From Leisingera sp. ANG-M1 (GTDB lineage: Bacteria > Pseudomonadota > Alphaproteobacteria > Rhodobacterales > Rhodobacteraceae), in assembly GCF_000813745.1 (NCBI RefSeq), contig NZ_JWLC01000021.1, positions 170,228 through 234,227 of the forward strand: DNA of 64,000 nucleotides, in the 5' to 3' direction. The notes under the pieces were generated by a model that saw nothing but the letters and a program-made list of their open reading frames with translations, was not told the DNA's origin and ran no database searches. Each line of letters starts with the position of its first letter. The first letter of the stretch is position 1. This document shows positions 52,498-61,005 of this stretch, piece by piece. A program made the translations under genes and the position numbers.

Positions 52498-54402
52498 TCA
52501 GAGGTCCAACTCATCGTCCAGCCCGCAATCGCGTTGCAATCCGGCTGCGATTTCCTTTGCCCGCTCTGAACTCTTAACCTGCTGAAGCTCTGCAGCGGTC
52601 TCTGCCAGTTCCGGTTCCCCGCGCTCTTCAGCTGCTGCTTCCAGATAGGCCTGGGTCACTGCAATCTGATCCCCCTTGCCCGGCAGCACCTCTTCCAGGA
52701 CTTGCCAATTGCCCCGGTCAAGCTCCGCCAGCCCTTTGTCTCCCAACTCCCTGTGCAGTTCTCCCAGCAGTGTTTTCTGCAGCGCCTCTTCCCGGCTGCT
52801 TTCAAGATCACCGCTGCGCAGCTCTTCAGCCAACTGGCGGATATAGGCACTGCCGGTGCGGCTGTCCTCCGCGGCAGCACTCCCGGCACTCCGGACAAGA
52901 TCTTCCCCTTCCAGCGCTGCGAAGGCGCTCTTCATTTCCGCACCAAGTGCATTGGCAAGACGCATCTGGAAATGGTCGAGTGTGCCGAACGCCGCATCCA
53001 GCTGCTCTTCAGTGGCCTCTTCAAGGCGAAGTCCCTGCCTGCTGAGGATGGCGGAGAGATCCCGATCCACCCATTCCTTGGCAAGCCCGTGGTTCCGGGT
53101 CCCGCCCGCCTCCAGACGGGCGAGAGTCTCATCCGTATTCAGCCCCAGCTCCTGGCCGTCCTGCAGGATTTGAGACAGCTCTTTGCTATTCTCCCGGTCG
53201 GCAAGGGCATCTGCCAGGCCAATGACGCCCGCTCCTGGCGGATAGGGGTCCGCCAGCTCCTGATTGTAGCTGACGCGCAGATCCGGATCCGGCACCATCT
53301 TCGACAGGCTGGCAATCACCGGAGCGGCCCTGAGCTCAAACGCTGTGCGTTCCGGCTGCGCGAGGCCTTCGGCATGCGTCCGGATCTCATCAATCCGCCG
53401 TTCCGCATACTCAATAGCCTCGCCTACGGTCTGTATCCCGCTCATGTCAAAATCACCCTGTTCCAAATCCCATGCCTGCCCCGCATCGAGCGTTGCAGCC
53501 ATCTGGCGCACTGAAGAGGCCAGCTCCGAGCGATCGCCCCGGTTCAGCAGGTCCGCCACGTTCCGGTATTCTTTAGCAAAGTCGGTGACGGCGGCCTGCG
53601 CCATAGCTTCCTCCTGCGGTGTCAGCGCAATCTCCCTGGCACTGCGCCCCTCTGCTTTGGCCGCATAGATCTCCTCCAGCCCCGCAGGCCTGGCAAAAAT
53701 CCCCCGCTCCAGCCGGGTGGTGGCGTCCAGCGAAACGCCGTACTGCTCTGCAATCTCCGCCTGTTTCTCCCGCATCAGTTGGGGAGACATGACGCCCCCT
53801 GCCCAGCAGGAGAACCACAGCCCCTGATCCCTGCCCCGGTTGTTCAGCAGGATATGCGCATGTGGATGTTCCCTGTCGGTGTGAATGGCCGCGACATAAT
53901 CCCATTCGTCGCCATAGTAGCCGCTTTCAAAGAAATGCTCGCACCAGTCCATGGCGATGTCGCGGACCTGATCGGCAGTGACATCCTTTGGAAAGCTCAG
54001 CAGCATATGGCTGGTGAACCCGAGCTTTGCTGTACCCCGCCAGGTCCCGCTCCATTGCTCGACGATCTGCTCCTTCTGCTCCGCGTTCAGCGTGGCGCCG
54101 CTGGTCAGCAGATTGGTTGAGGTGGAGAAGGTGAAGACCGCCTTGTCATTCACATAGTCGAGCTGGCTGCCCAGTGAGCGGCGGGTCTTGCATCCGCCAT
54201 TGCGGATCCGCTTGAACACAGCCGCCCGGGAGCCCCGTGCTGCCTTGGCGATATTGCGCACGGAGGGTTGCCCCGATTTTCTGTAGCTGCGGACCTGGCG
54301 TGCAGCCGCCTTCTCCCGGGCGGATCCGGCCCGCCGATGCTCCTCCTCCCAGAGCTCTCCCATGACGGAATGGTAGAGGCTCAAACGGTCCTGGTTACCC
54401 AT
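52498..54402 (-). CDS. virD2: VirD2/MOB-type relaxase
   Basis: A 634-residue relaxase that nicks oriT and stays attached to the DNA 5' end. A candidate nucleophilic Tyr83 lies in LGSQLDYVNDK. The metal-binding histidine motif HTDREHPHAHILLNNRG (His174, 179, 181, 183) is complete. After about residue 250 there is a long helical, acidic C-terminal half, probably for secretion and protein contact. It overlaps the mobC/virD1-like gene by eight bases and is followed by virD4. It is longer than Agrobacterium VirD2. Confidence 0.85.
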   Translation of the reverse strand: MGNQDRLSLYHSVMGELWEEEHRRAGSAREKAAARQVRSYRKSGQPSVRNIAKAARGSRAAVFKRIRNGGCKTRRSLGSQLDYVNDKAVFTFSTSTNLLTSGATLNAEQKEQIVEQWSGTWRGTAKLGFTSHMLLSFPKDVTADQVRDIAMDWCEHFFESGYYGDEWDYVAAIHTDREHPHAHILLNNRGRDQGLWFSCWAGGVMSPQLMREKQAEIAEQYGVSLDATTRLERGIFARPAGLEEIYAAKAEGRSAREIALTPQEEAMAQAAVTDFAKEYRNVADLLNRGDRSELASSVRQMAATLDAGQAWDLEQGDFDMSGIQTVGEAIEYAERRIDEIRTHAEGLAQPERTAFELRAAPVIASLSKMVPDPDLRVSYNQELADPYPPGAGVIGLADALADRENSKELSQILQDGQELGLNTDETLARLEAGGTRNHGLAKEWVDRDLSAILSRQGLRLEEATEEQLDAAFGTLDHFQMRLANALGAEMKSAFAALEGEDLVRSAGSAAAEDSRTGSAYIRQLAEELRSGDLESSREEALQKTLLGELHRELGDKGLAELDRGNWQVLEEVLPGKGDQIAVTQAYLEAAAEERGEPELAETAAELQQVKSSERAKEIAAGLQRDCGLDDELDL

Positions 54403-54961
54403 CCCCCTGCCCTTTCACTTCAGACAGCTGCGAGAGAGCATAGCCACGTCGCGACTTGGCCTCGTCGACAATTGCGCGCAGCTCACTGTAGAGCCTTGTG
54501 TTCGCATCCAGGCATTTTGCCAGCAAGACCCGGTCCTCATCTGTGAGCCGCAGCTTGCCCCGGTGAACGCTTCTGGCAAGCTGGTTGAGCAGCTGGCCTT
54601 CTTTGCCGATCAGCCAGGCAGAACGGTTGAACCGCTCCAACTGATCCGGAAACAGCTCAAAGAGGCCTGATGCCATCCGCACCAAAGCCCGGAAGGCCTG
54701 GCTCTTGCCGGTGATCCCAACTGCACCCGCACTGGCCAGAAAGGCATCAATCTCTTCTTTGGGGGCCCGGAAGGTCACGTGTTTCGACACCAGCACCCTG
54801 CCCCGCGTGTCGCCCTGACCCTCTGCAGCCACCCGATAGACCTGCCGGTCCGACACGCCAAAGGCTTCGGACAGCACCCGAACATCCTCTCCAGCAGCAT
54901 GGCGCTGTGCCAGCTCCTGGCGCTGCTCGATCGTCAATCTTTTTCGCTTTGGCTTCCGCAT
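54395..54961 (-). CDS. MobC/VirD1-like relaxosome accessory protein
   Basis: A 188-residue protein. The N-terminus has a helix-turn-helix of LTIEQRQELAQRHAAGEDVR and FGVSDRQVYRVA (about 9-45), and the C-terminal part has GKEGQLLNQLARSVHRG, the MobC-like signature. It should bind oriT and help relaxase. I start at ATG 54961 (GGGG upstream) rather than 54997. It is first in the mobC-virD2-virD4 operon and divergent from virC1. A perfect palindrome lies 100 bases upstream. Confidence 0.8.
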   Translation of the reverse strand: MRKPKRKRLTIEQRQELAQRHAAGEDVRVLSEAFGVSDRQVYRVAAEGQGDTRGRVLVSKHVTFRAPKEEIDAFLASAGAVGITGKSQAFRALVRMASGLFELFPDQLERFNRSAWLIGKEGQLLNQLARSVHRGKLRLTDEDRVLLAKCLDANTRLYSELRAIVDEAKSRRGYALSQLSEVKGQGDG

Positions 54962-55060
54962 GGACCCCGACTGACAAAATGTGTGGACATTAGGCATATC
55001 CTGCCAGCGTCACTCTTCCTCTCAACCCTTCGCTAGCAACCAATTCAGGTGTGATCAACT

Positions 55061-55077
55061 GCAATATTGAATATTGC
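55061..55077. promoter_or_regulatory. Perfect palindrome GCAATATT-G-AATATTGC
   Basis: Eight-base arms around a single G, about 100 bases upstream of the mobC/virD1-like gene. It suits an operator or a relaxosome protein site. Confidence 0.6.
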
Positions 55078-55295
55078 TCAATTTCTGTCATTGCACATAC
55101 CATGGGGCCATTCTGGCACTCTGACATGCGGACATATGGCAGTTAAACAATTGAACTAAAATCAAAAATTACAAAGTGACAAGCTAACAGAATGACAAAG
55201 CGCAGGATGGGAAGGATGCCAATCTGACAATGCAGCAAGAAGACAAAGTGACAAACGGCAGACTGTCAGAACGCCAAAGAAGCAAACAAGCAAAC

Positions 55296-55343
55296 TGACA
55301 CGATGACACGATGACACGATGACACGATGACACGATGACACGA
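55296..55343 (+). repeat. Tandem repeat of TGACACGA, six perfect units
   Basis: Six identical 8-base units, then TGACAGCT as a degenerate seventh. It begins 122 bases before virC1. In Agrobacterium VirC2 and VirC1 act at an overdrive sequence, so this may be the local VirC binding array. A simple microsatellite is the alternative. Confidence 0.8.
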
Positions 55344-55417
55344 TGACAGCTGGCAAAAAAAACAGCCCGCCAGCACCACCCTAGACCGCTACCAATACAA
55401 GACATTGAAGAGCACGA

Positions 55418-56176
55418 ATGCACACCATCACTCTCATGAACCAGAAAGGCGGTGCGGGGAAATCCACAGCCGCCAGAACCCTGCTCAGCGCCGGCGATGC
55501 AACTGGATTGCGTTGCGCATTCATAGATGCGGACCAGACCGGCAACCTGGCAGACTGGGCAATGCGCTCGGCGGAAGCCGGATTGTGGGCGCCGGCATTC
55601 GAAGCCTATCAGACCCACGATGCACAGGAAGCAGAGGAAATCGCAGGGGAACTTGCGGCTGAAGGTGCAATTGATCTCCTGCTGATAGACACAGCTGGAG
55701 ATGCCAGCCGTGATCATGATGCCTACGCTACACTGGCAGATCTGATCCTCTGCCCAATGCTGCTGTCACAATCAGACCTGGAGACGGCCCGCGGCACCGC
55801 AAATTATTTGTTCCGCATGCGAAGCAGGACTGTCTCTCCTCATCTTCTGCCAGAGTTCAGGGTTGTGCTGAACCGGCTGCCGTCGCGGCCGTCAGCTGGG
55901 GATGCCAGGCTGGTTCGAACAGTCCATTCATCCCCGCTTGTTGGCGTCAGCCACAGCGAGCCGGAGGAGCATCTGAAGCTCCTTTCGGCCAGCCTGCAGG
56001 AACGGGAAGCGTACAAGATGATGGATCGCGAAGGGTTGCTGGGCCGGATCTTGACCCGCCACAACGACCAGTCGGAAGCATTCGCGAAGAACCCAAAGCA
56101 CATTCTGAATGCGGTCGCTGAAGCTGAGGAATTGCTCTCGGCTTGTCTTGAGCTCATGAAAGGACCGAGACCATGA
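55418..56176 (+). CDS. virC1: VirC1-like ParA ATPase
   Basis: A 252-residue ParA/MinD-type ATPase. The deviant Walker A NQKGGAGKST is at residues 8-17, FIDADQTGN near 39-47 and LLIDTAGD near 87-94. VirC1 gathers relaxosomes at the cell pole and stimulates T-strand processing with VirC2. The next gene overlaps by four bases (ATGA) and is VirC2-like, which supports VirC1 over a plasmid-partition ParA. The length is slightly above Agrobacterium VirC1. Confidence 0.82.
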   Translation: MHTITLMNQKGGAGKSTAARTLLSAGDATGLRCAFIDADQTGNLADWAMRSAEAGLWAPAFEAYQTHDAQEAEEIAGELAAEGAIDLLLIDTAGDASRDHDAYATLADLILCPMLLSQSDLETARGTANYLFRMRSRTVSPHLLPEFRVVLNRLPSRPSAGDARLVRTVHSSPLVGVSHSEPEEHLKLLSASLQEREAYKMMDREGLLGRILTRHNDQSEAFAKNPKHILNAVAEAEELLSACLELMKGPRP

Positions 56177-56775
56177 AGAAGGACAAGCGCCGTTTGGTTT
56201 TGACCGGCACCGATGATCTCTATGCCAAGAAGGAAGCGTTGATTGAACGTCCGCTATCGGATTCCAGCAAAGAAACCAGCCCGCAGCCGGACATCCCGGT
56301 TGAGGAGATTGAAACCGTCACTTCATTGCCGGTTACGTCAGAACAGACACCGGCAACTGACCCGCTACCTGGCGCGCGGCGGCTCCATCCAGGAACAGGC
56401 AAGGCCATTCAGGTCAATTTCCGCCTGAACCTCGGCAAAGACCTGTCCAAGCGGCTTCAGCAGCTGGCTGAAGCACATGGGCAGCCATTAGAGCCGATCT
56501 TGAAGGGACTGCGGATCAAGGCGGCTGATCGCTTCAAATCTCTGGCCGCCGGACAGGTCAAACCCGTTGTTCCCGCACCGGATTCAGGTGGGCTCTACAT
56601 CAGGCACACAGCCACCTACACAGGCGACATTGCGCGGGTTCTCAATCAGTGGTTCGACCCGTTCGGTCTTGGCATTGCCAAAGACGCCTGTAAGCCGATC
56701 CTCACACAGTTGCTTCAGGAGGAAGCCCGGGTGCTTTGCGAAGTGAACCCGGTTAAGCCGATAGGGGATCTTTAG
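56173..56775 (+). CDS. virC2: VirC2-like relaxosome protein
   Basis: A 200-residue protein, the same size as VirC2. An acidic, proline-rich N-terminus (residues 1-75) precedes the ribbon-helix-helix-like C-terminal half (IQVNFRLNLGKDLSKRLQQL at about 84-103, and LEPILKGLRIKAADRF near 111-126). VirC2 binds overdrive DNA next to the transfer origin. It is translationally coupled to virC1. Sequence similarity cannot be measured here, so the name rests on size, domain layout and context. Confidence 0.7.
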   Translation: MKKDKRRLVLTGTDDLYAKKEALIERPLSDSSKETSPQPDIPVEEIETVTSLPVTSEQTPATDPLPGARRLHPGTGKAIQVNFRLNLGKDLSKRLQQLAEAHGQPLEPILKGLRIKAADRFKSLAAGQVKPVVPAPDSGGLYIRHTATYTGDIARVLNQWFDPFGLGIAKDACKPILTQLLQEEARVLCEVNPVKPIGDL

Positions 56776-56797
56776 AAACAACTCGTTTCCCCCTGCC

Positions 56798-57313
56798 CTA
56801 CCGCGGCTTTGCAATCACCCCGTCTTTGCCAACGGCGGCGATGCTGTCGGATGTGCGGCGCTTCAGATCTATTCCATCGGCCGAAATGCTGGCCTCAGCA
56901 AACTCGGTTTTCTTCAGAACGGATCCATCCGCTTCAACCCATGTGGTATCTGTCCCGCTTTCGCGGGTGATTGAGCCGTCATGATTGATCCGGATGGAAA
57001 TCCCTGCCACCGCAACGGTTACAAAGTCTTCCGTTACAAGAACCCCGTTCCAAGCGTCCTGGAAATCGCGGCGGAGCACTATCTTGTCCGAGCGCAGTTT
57101 GATCTGAACATCCTGCTCCGGATCCCCTTGCGCGCTTTTGACCACAACAAAGGCTTCCTGTTCGCTGGGATCGCTATGAATGCTGGCATTGGCATTCTTC
57201 GGCGGCCACACTTTCGGTTGCGAACGCCGGGCGCCCTTCTGATCCCGGTGAAAGCCAATGTAGAGTTGGGCAGAACGCCAGGTCTGGCGCAAGGTGTTCA
57301 TAATCTCACTCAT
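56798..57313 (-). CDS. Hypothetical protein with beta-repeat-like C-terminal half
   Basis: A 171-residue protein I do not recognise. After a basic N-terminus, residues 55-170 alternate short hydrophobic strands and polar turns (VAGISIRINHDGSITR, VEADGSVLKK, ISADGIDLKR, AAVGKDGVIAK), resembling a beta-solenoid or spike-like tail. It starts at ATG 57313; a TTG at 57331 would add six residues. It is convergent with virC2 (22 bases between the stops). No signal peptide was seen. Confidence 0.65.
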   Translation of the reverse strand: MSEIMNTLRQTWRSAQLYIGFHRDQKGARRSQPKVWPPKNANASIHSDPSEQEAFVVVKSAQGDPEQDVQIKLRSDKIVLRRDFQDAWNGVLVTEDFVTVAVAGISIRINHDGSITRESGTDTTWVEADGSVLKKTEFAEASISADGIDLKRRTSDSIAAVGKDGVIAKPR

Positions 57314-57498
57314 TGGAAAAATGGTCCTCAACTTATCCGGCCTCTGGGCTCAGTAATCCGAGCGCCAGCTCCGCCGCTGTCAATTCAATATTGCAGGCTC
57401 AGCTGACCAGCGCTGGCCGGTCAGCTGCCCTAAAGATCAGGGGGGTATTGGCTACACGGTTAGGGCAGGCCTTATCCCCTTGCAAGTTCAGGTTTATC

Positions 57499-57861
57499 TT
57501 AGGCTTGAATAGCCCCGTGCTTGCGCGCCTCCTTCGCATAGTCGACCAGAGGCTTGTTCGGTCCCCAGTGAAGGTCACGTTCGATCCGCAAGCCGAAAGG
57601 CCCGCGAATGGCCAGCAGCTCCGGGATGTAAACACTCCCCAGCTCCGGGCAGCCCATTCCCAAGTCACACAAACCAAATGCGATATCCCGGTCTTCCGGA
57701 TCAATCTCGCTCAGCAACCAAGTTGCGGCCCCCCAAGGCGTGAAGAGCTTCACCACCGGTTGGCGTGTCAAATCCTCAGCCACCTCCCCTGCCCTCTCAC
57801 GGTTTGCAATGGATCCGTTCTTCAACAGTTCCTCAAATTGGTTCTTCGCAAACAAATTCAT
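57499..57861 (-). CDS. DUF2958 family protein
   Basis: A 120-residue protein with the core VKLFTPWGAATWLLSEIDPE, then DIAFGLCDLGMGCPELG and the end RDLHWGPNKPLVDYA. This matches DUF2958, which is frequent on alphaproteobacterial plasmids and integrative elements but has no known function. GGAG nine bases before ATG 57861 supports the start. It is transcribed away from the following non-coding block. Confidence 0.85.
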   Translation of the reverse strand: MNLFAKNQFEELLKNGSIANRERAGEVAEDLTRQPVVKLFTPWGAATWLLSEIDPEDRDIAFGLCDLGMGCPELGSVYIPELLAIRGPFGLRIERDLHWGPNKPLVDYAKEARKHGAIQA

Positions 57862-58708
57862 ACCCAACATCTCCTATGCAAGTGAGCCATCGGCTTGTCC
57901 CCTTTGGCTCGGGTTTTGAGCAGAGCCCTGAAAGGGCGCCGTCTCTAAAACCTGACCCGCTGGCGAAGCGTGGGGGTAGCAACTGCAACCGGTAATCGCT
58001 GGGAGTGGTGCGGCCCGCAGGCGCAGCCGAGGACACGGTCACGGCGATTTCCGGTTGTGGGCGCGTGGGGGCAAGAGCCCCCTAGTAAAACGTCGCTGTG
58101 GCGTTCGGCTTGCCCGAACCCCAAGACAAAACGAAGAAAGTAGAAGCACTGAATGCCGACCAACAATGGCTCTCCCCTTTCGGCAAAGTTCGGTGGGCCC
58201 TGTCGGACCCGCCATCTTTCGACGCTTGAGTTGCCGCTGTTACCGCAGCCATGATGCCAGTTTTGTTTTTCCCCATAGCCATGATTCTTAGTTAAATTCA
58301 TGCGCTGTCAGGCCAGTTTGAACTTTCTGGGTCAACCGAGTTCTTTTTTCCGTTACTCGATTCCGATTGACCAGTTTGTCCCCAAATGCGCCCGCTCCAA
58401 TCCGCTGCTCAGACGCGAAGCCTAAAGATCTTGCAAGACAACTGAGGTGATCAAGCCGGTTTGCGGCAGTCACGCCAGGTTGGTGTGGTCAATGCCGCGT
58501 CTCCCGGGCCGGATATCGAAACGCCCCTGTCCCCTACCCCGGAGTTGCCGGTGGCGGATACCGCCATGGAGCCAAGGGAAACCACGACGCGGCGGCAAGG
58601 ATTCGGATCTTGGCCTGGTTTGACCCTGGGCAAGCGGACGGCCCCAAAATGGGGCTGTCTTTTTGCGCGTTGGTTTCGGGGCGGGGATTGGCCGCGGTTT
58701 GCTGCGGC
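57862..58708. other. Non-coding stretch between the DUF2958 gene and the aminotransferase operon
   Basis: I see no supportable gene. It contains a perfect hairpin at 58067-58082 (GGGGGC/GCCCCC). A second GCCCC/GGGGC stem at 58641-58655 is followed by TGTCTTTTT on the plus strand, which would terminate a plus-strand transcript of unknown source. This is probably the boundary of the mobile module. Confidence 0.45.
58067..58082. other. GC hairpin
   Basis: GGGGGC-AAGA-GCCCCC forms a perfect six-base stem. No T run follows, so function is unclear. Confidence 0.4.
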
Positions 58709-59968
58709 TTATGCGCTGGGGGCGAGTTCTTTCACTGCTGCGAGCATCCTGGCGATTTCGGCCTCGGTATTGTAGTGGCAGAAGGAGATCCGGATGCAAT
58801 CGGGCAGGCCCAGCGGGTCCAGCACGTTGCCGGAGTAATGGTCGGCCTTGCGGGTATGGGTGCGGATGCCCTGGGCGTTGAGGACCGCCACCGCCTCTTC
58901 CGAGGCGATGCCGTCCACCACGATGGAGACCAGCCCTTCGCGGGCCGGGTTGTCTGCACCGGCCAGGATGGTGACATGCGCCATATCGCGCAGCCCCGGC
59001 AGGTTGCCGGTGCCGTTGATCGCGGTATTGGTCAGATGGGTCTCATAGGCGTGGATGGCGCGGCCTGCGGCTTCGATCCTGCCGCGGCGGGAGGTCTCGG
59101 AGGAGACCTCGCCGCCGAGCCATTCGAAGTAGCCGACCACATCCGACAGGGTGGCATAAGAGCCGGTGTCGCGGGTGCCGAACTCCCAGCCGGTGGCGGG
59201 CGCGCCGATCAGCATGTCATGCGGCAAGGCGCTGAGGCGGTCCGAGATCCAGGCGATGCCGTAGCCGTGGCGCGAGAACACCTTGTAGGGCGAGACCGCA
59301 TAGCCGTCGACATCGTAAGCCGCCAGATCCAGCTGGCCGTGGGCGGCGTGCTGGATGCCGTCGACGATGATCAGGCAGTCCGGCGCCACCGCGCGGATCG
59401 CCTTGGAAATCGCCGCCACATCCATGCCCATGCCAGTGACCGGCGAGGCGTGCAGGATGGTGGCCACCGCCACATCCGGGGTCATCAGCGCGGCGTAGTC
59501 TTCTGCCGTGACCAGGCCGGTTTCGTTGCTGTGGGCGACGTTCACATATTCCAGCCCGGCAATTTCCGCCCAGCGGCGGGCGGCGCTGCGGGTGGCCGGG
59601 TGCTCGATCGAGGAGCCGATCACCCTGGCGCCCTTGGGGGCGCTGACGCAGGCGGTGCGGATCATCCGGAACAGCAGCTCGGTGCCGCTTTCGCCGGCAA
59701 AGAACTGGCCGGACGCGGCGTTCATGAAGATGGCCAGGTCTTCCTTGGCCGTGCTGATCTTCTCTTGCGTGCCCTGGCCTGCCGGGTTGATGCGGCCCGG
59801 GTTGTCGGGGATGGCGGCATAGAAGGCCGAGGTCTCCACCACCGATTTCAGTGTCAGCGCGCCGCCTGCGTTTTCAAAGAAGATGCGCTCGCCCTGGAAC
59901 GGGCAGCTGTCCACATGGGCAAAGCGGTCGCGGATGGCGGTGATGAGGGCGGGGTTGTCCTGGATCAT
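58709..59968 (-). CDS. Class V aminotransferase / cysteine desulfurase-like PLP enzyme
   Basis: A 419-residue fold-type I PLP enzyme. Features include FFENAGGALTLKSVVE at about 30-45, SSIEHPATRSA near 118, the PLP Asp in IIVDGIQHAAHG (about 195-206), and the PLP Lys in SPYKVFSRHG (about 221-230). The Cys loop needed by desulfurases is not obvious, so it may be a lyase or transaminase. It is the last gene of the operon, 22 bases after the DUF4392 gene. ATG 59968 is preceded by GGATTTACAGGAT. Confidence 0.82.
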   Translation of the reverse strand: MIQDNPALITAIRDRFAHVDSCPFQGERIFFENAGGALTLKSVVETSAFYAAIPDNPGRINPAGQGTQEKISTAKEDLAIFMNAASGQFFAGESGTELLFRMIRTACVSAPKGARVIGSSIEHPATRSAARRWAEIAGLEYVNVAHSNETGLVTAEDYAALMTPDVAVATILHASPVTGMGMDVAAISKAIRAVAPDCLIIVDGIQHAAHGQLDLAAYDVDGYAVSPYKVFSRHGYGIAWISDRLSALPHDMLIGAPATGWEFGTRDTGSYATLSDVVGYFEWLGGEVSSETSRRGRIEAAGRAIHAYETHLTNTAINGTGNLPGLRDMAHVTILAGADNPAREGLVSIVVDGIASEEAVAVLNAQGIRTHTRKADHYSGNVLDPLGLPDCIRISFCHYNTEAEIARMLAAVKELAPSA

Positions 59969-59990
59969 ATCCTGTAAATCCTGTCAGAGG

Positions 59991-61004
59991 TCAGAGCGCG
60001 CGGCTCACGATGGTACGGCACAGCTCGGCCACCGCAAGATGGCTTTGCCGGGGGAAGCCGTCGACGCTGTCATCGACGATCCCATGGGTGGAGTTGATGA
60101 GGCCATTGGCCACCATGGTATCGAGCAGCAGCGCCTCGCGTTCAGGGGTGTGCAGCAGCCTGGCGCTGCCCGCGCGCGCCGCCATGGCCGCGGCAATGGC
60201 GGTGCAGCCCCAGTTGGAGCAGGCGGCGGTGACCAGCACGTCGCAGCCGGTGACAGCGCCGATGCCGCCGCCGCAGCCGCATTGGCAGCTATCGCCGTAC
60301 GGCACATGCGCCGTCACATGATCCGCCACCTTGCCCATGCCGATCTCATTGCCGCCGTCGCCGACCGCGACCACCGGGATGCCGCGGGCCAAAGCCTCGT
60401 CGAACAGGAAGTCGACCCGGGCCCGGCCCATGCCGTAATCAATGCCCTTCATCGAGTGGTAGACGCCGTATTCATTGCGCCCGACCCGCTCGGTCGAGAA
60501 CAAGAGGTCCGGCTGCAGATCGTCCAGCATCTGCACGGCCTGCGCCTGGCCTGCTGCGTCTTCGGTGGCATAAGGCAGCATCACGATGGTGGCGAGGCTC
60601 TTGTCGGCGCGCGCGATGGCCGCCTGCTCCAGCGAGACCGGGAACAGCCCCGCCGCCTGGCAGGTATTGCGGATCGCGGGCAGCAGGGTTTCCTCGCAGA
60701 GCATCACGCAGGTGGCATTGCGCGCCAGCACCAGCGCCCGGGCAATCGCCGCAGCCCCGGAGGGGCCGTCGTTTTCGCCCAGATCCGGCGTGATCCAGGC
60801 GCGCGACACCGAGCCGGTGGTGAGGATCACGGTGCCGCCCTCGGGCACCGCCATCAGCGCATCCGCTGCGGCGCCCGCCAGCGAGCCGCCCTGCAGTGCG
60901 CGGGCGGCCTCGAACAGATGCTCGACGCCGCGCTCGCCCATGTCGATATTCACCAGCTGGTCCAGCCGGTTGTCGAGCCGGGTGATCAGGTCTTGGTTTG
61001 CCAT
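59991..61004 (-). CDS. DUF4392 / D-glutamate cyclase-like protein
   Basis: A 337-residue protein of the glutamate cyclase-like (DUF4392) family, whose characterised member turns D-glutamate into 5-oxoproline. Typical segments are VILTTGSVSR, LGENDGPSGA, FSTERVGRNEYGVYHSMKGID (location), VAVGDGGNEIGMGKVAD, and the cysteine-rich GDSCQCGCGGG. GGAGAGGATTGAG precedes ATG 61004, which lies one base after the SelA-like stop. Association with PLP enzymes suggests it acts on an amino dicarboxylate or its lactam. Confidence 0.78.
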   Translation of the reverse strand: MANQDLITRLDNRLDQLVNIDMGERGVEHLFEAARALQGGSLAGAAADALMAVPEGGTVILTTGSVSRAWITPDLGENDGPSGAAAIARALVLARNATCVMLCEETLLPAIRNTCQAAGLFPVSLEQAAIARADKSLATIVMLPYATEDAAGQAQAVQMLDDLQPDLLFSTERVGRNEYGVYHSMKGIDYGMGRARVDFLFDEALARGIPVVAVGDGGNEIGMGKVADHVTAHVPYGDSCQCGCGGGIGAVTGCDVLVTAACSNWGCTAIAAAMAARAGSARLLHTPEREALLLDTMVANGLINSTHGIVDDSVDGFPRQSHLAVAELCRTIVSRAL

Positions 61005-61005
61005 C

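Larger units (their letters stand above)
54962..55417. other. Divergent virD/virC intergenic region, candidate oriT
   Basis: The region contains the palindrome at 55061-55077, two ACAAAGTGACAA direct repeats (55171-55182 and 55243-55254), and the six-unit TGACACGA tandem repeat at 55296-55343. Its AT content is higher than the flanking genes. No gene is supported. An origin of transfer between relaxase and virC operons would be usual here. Confidence 0.5.

Noticed and set aside
55296..55348. CRISPR array
   Set aside because: Repeat units are 8 bases with no spacers and there is no cas gene nearby; it is a simple tandem repeat.
55418..56176. Plasmid-partition ParA
   Set aside because: The next, coupled gene is VirC2-like and not ParB-like, and relaxase genes are divergent from it, so VirC1 fits better.
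57945..58301. 118-residue minus-strand frame after the DUF2958 gene
   Set aside because: Composition is poor and overlapping frames are equally open; no motif supports it.
58451..58633. Small minus-strand frame with a TWRDCRKPA end
   Set aside because: No family recognised; it is short, GC-driven and without a ribosome site.
58641..58664. Terminator for the minus-strand aminotransferase operon
   Set aside because: The T run is on the plus strand after the stem; on the minus strand no T tail follows.
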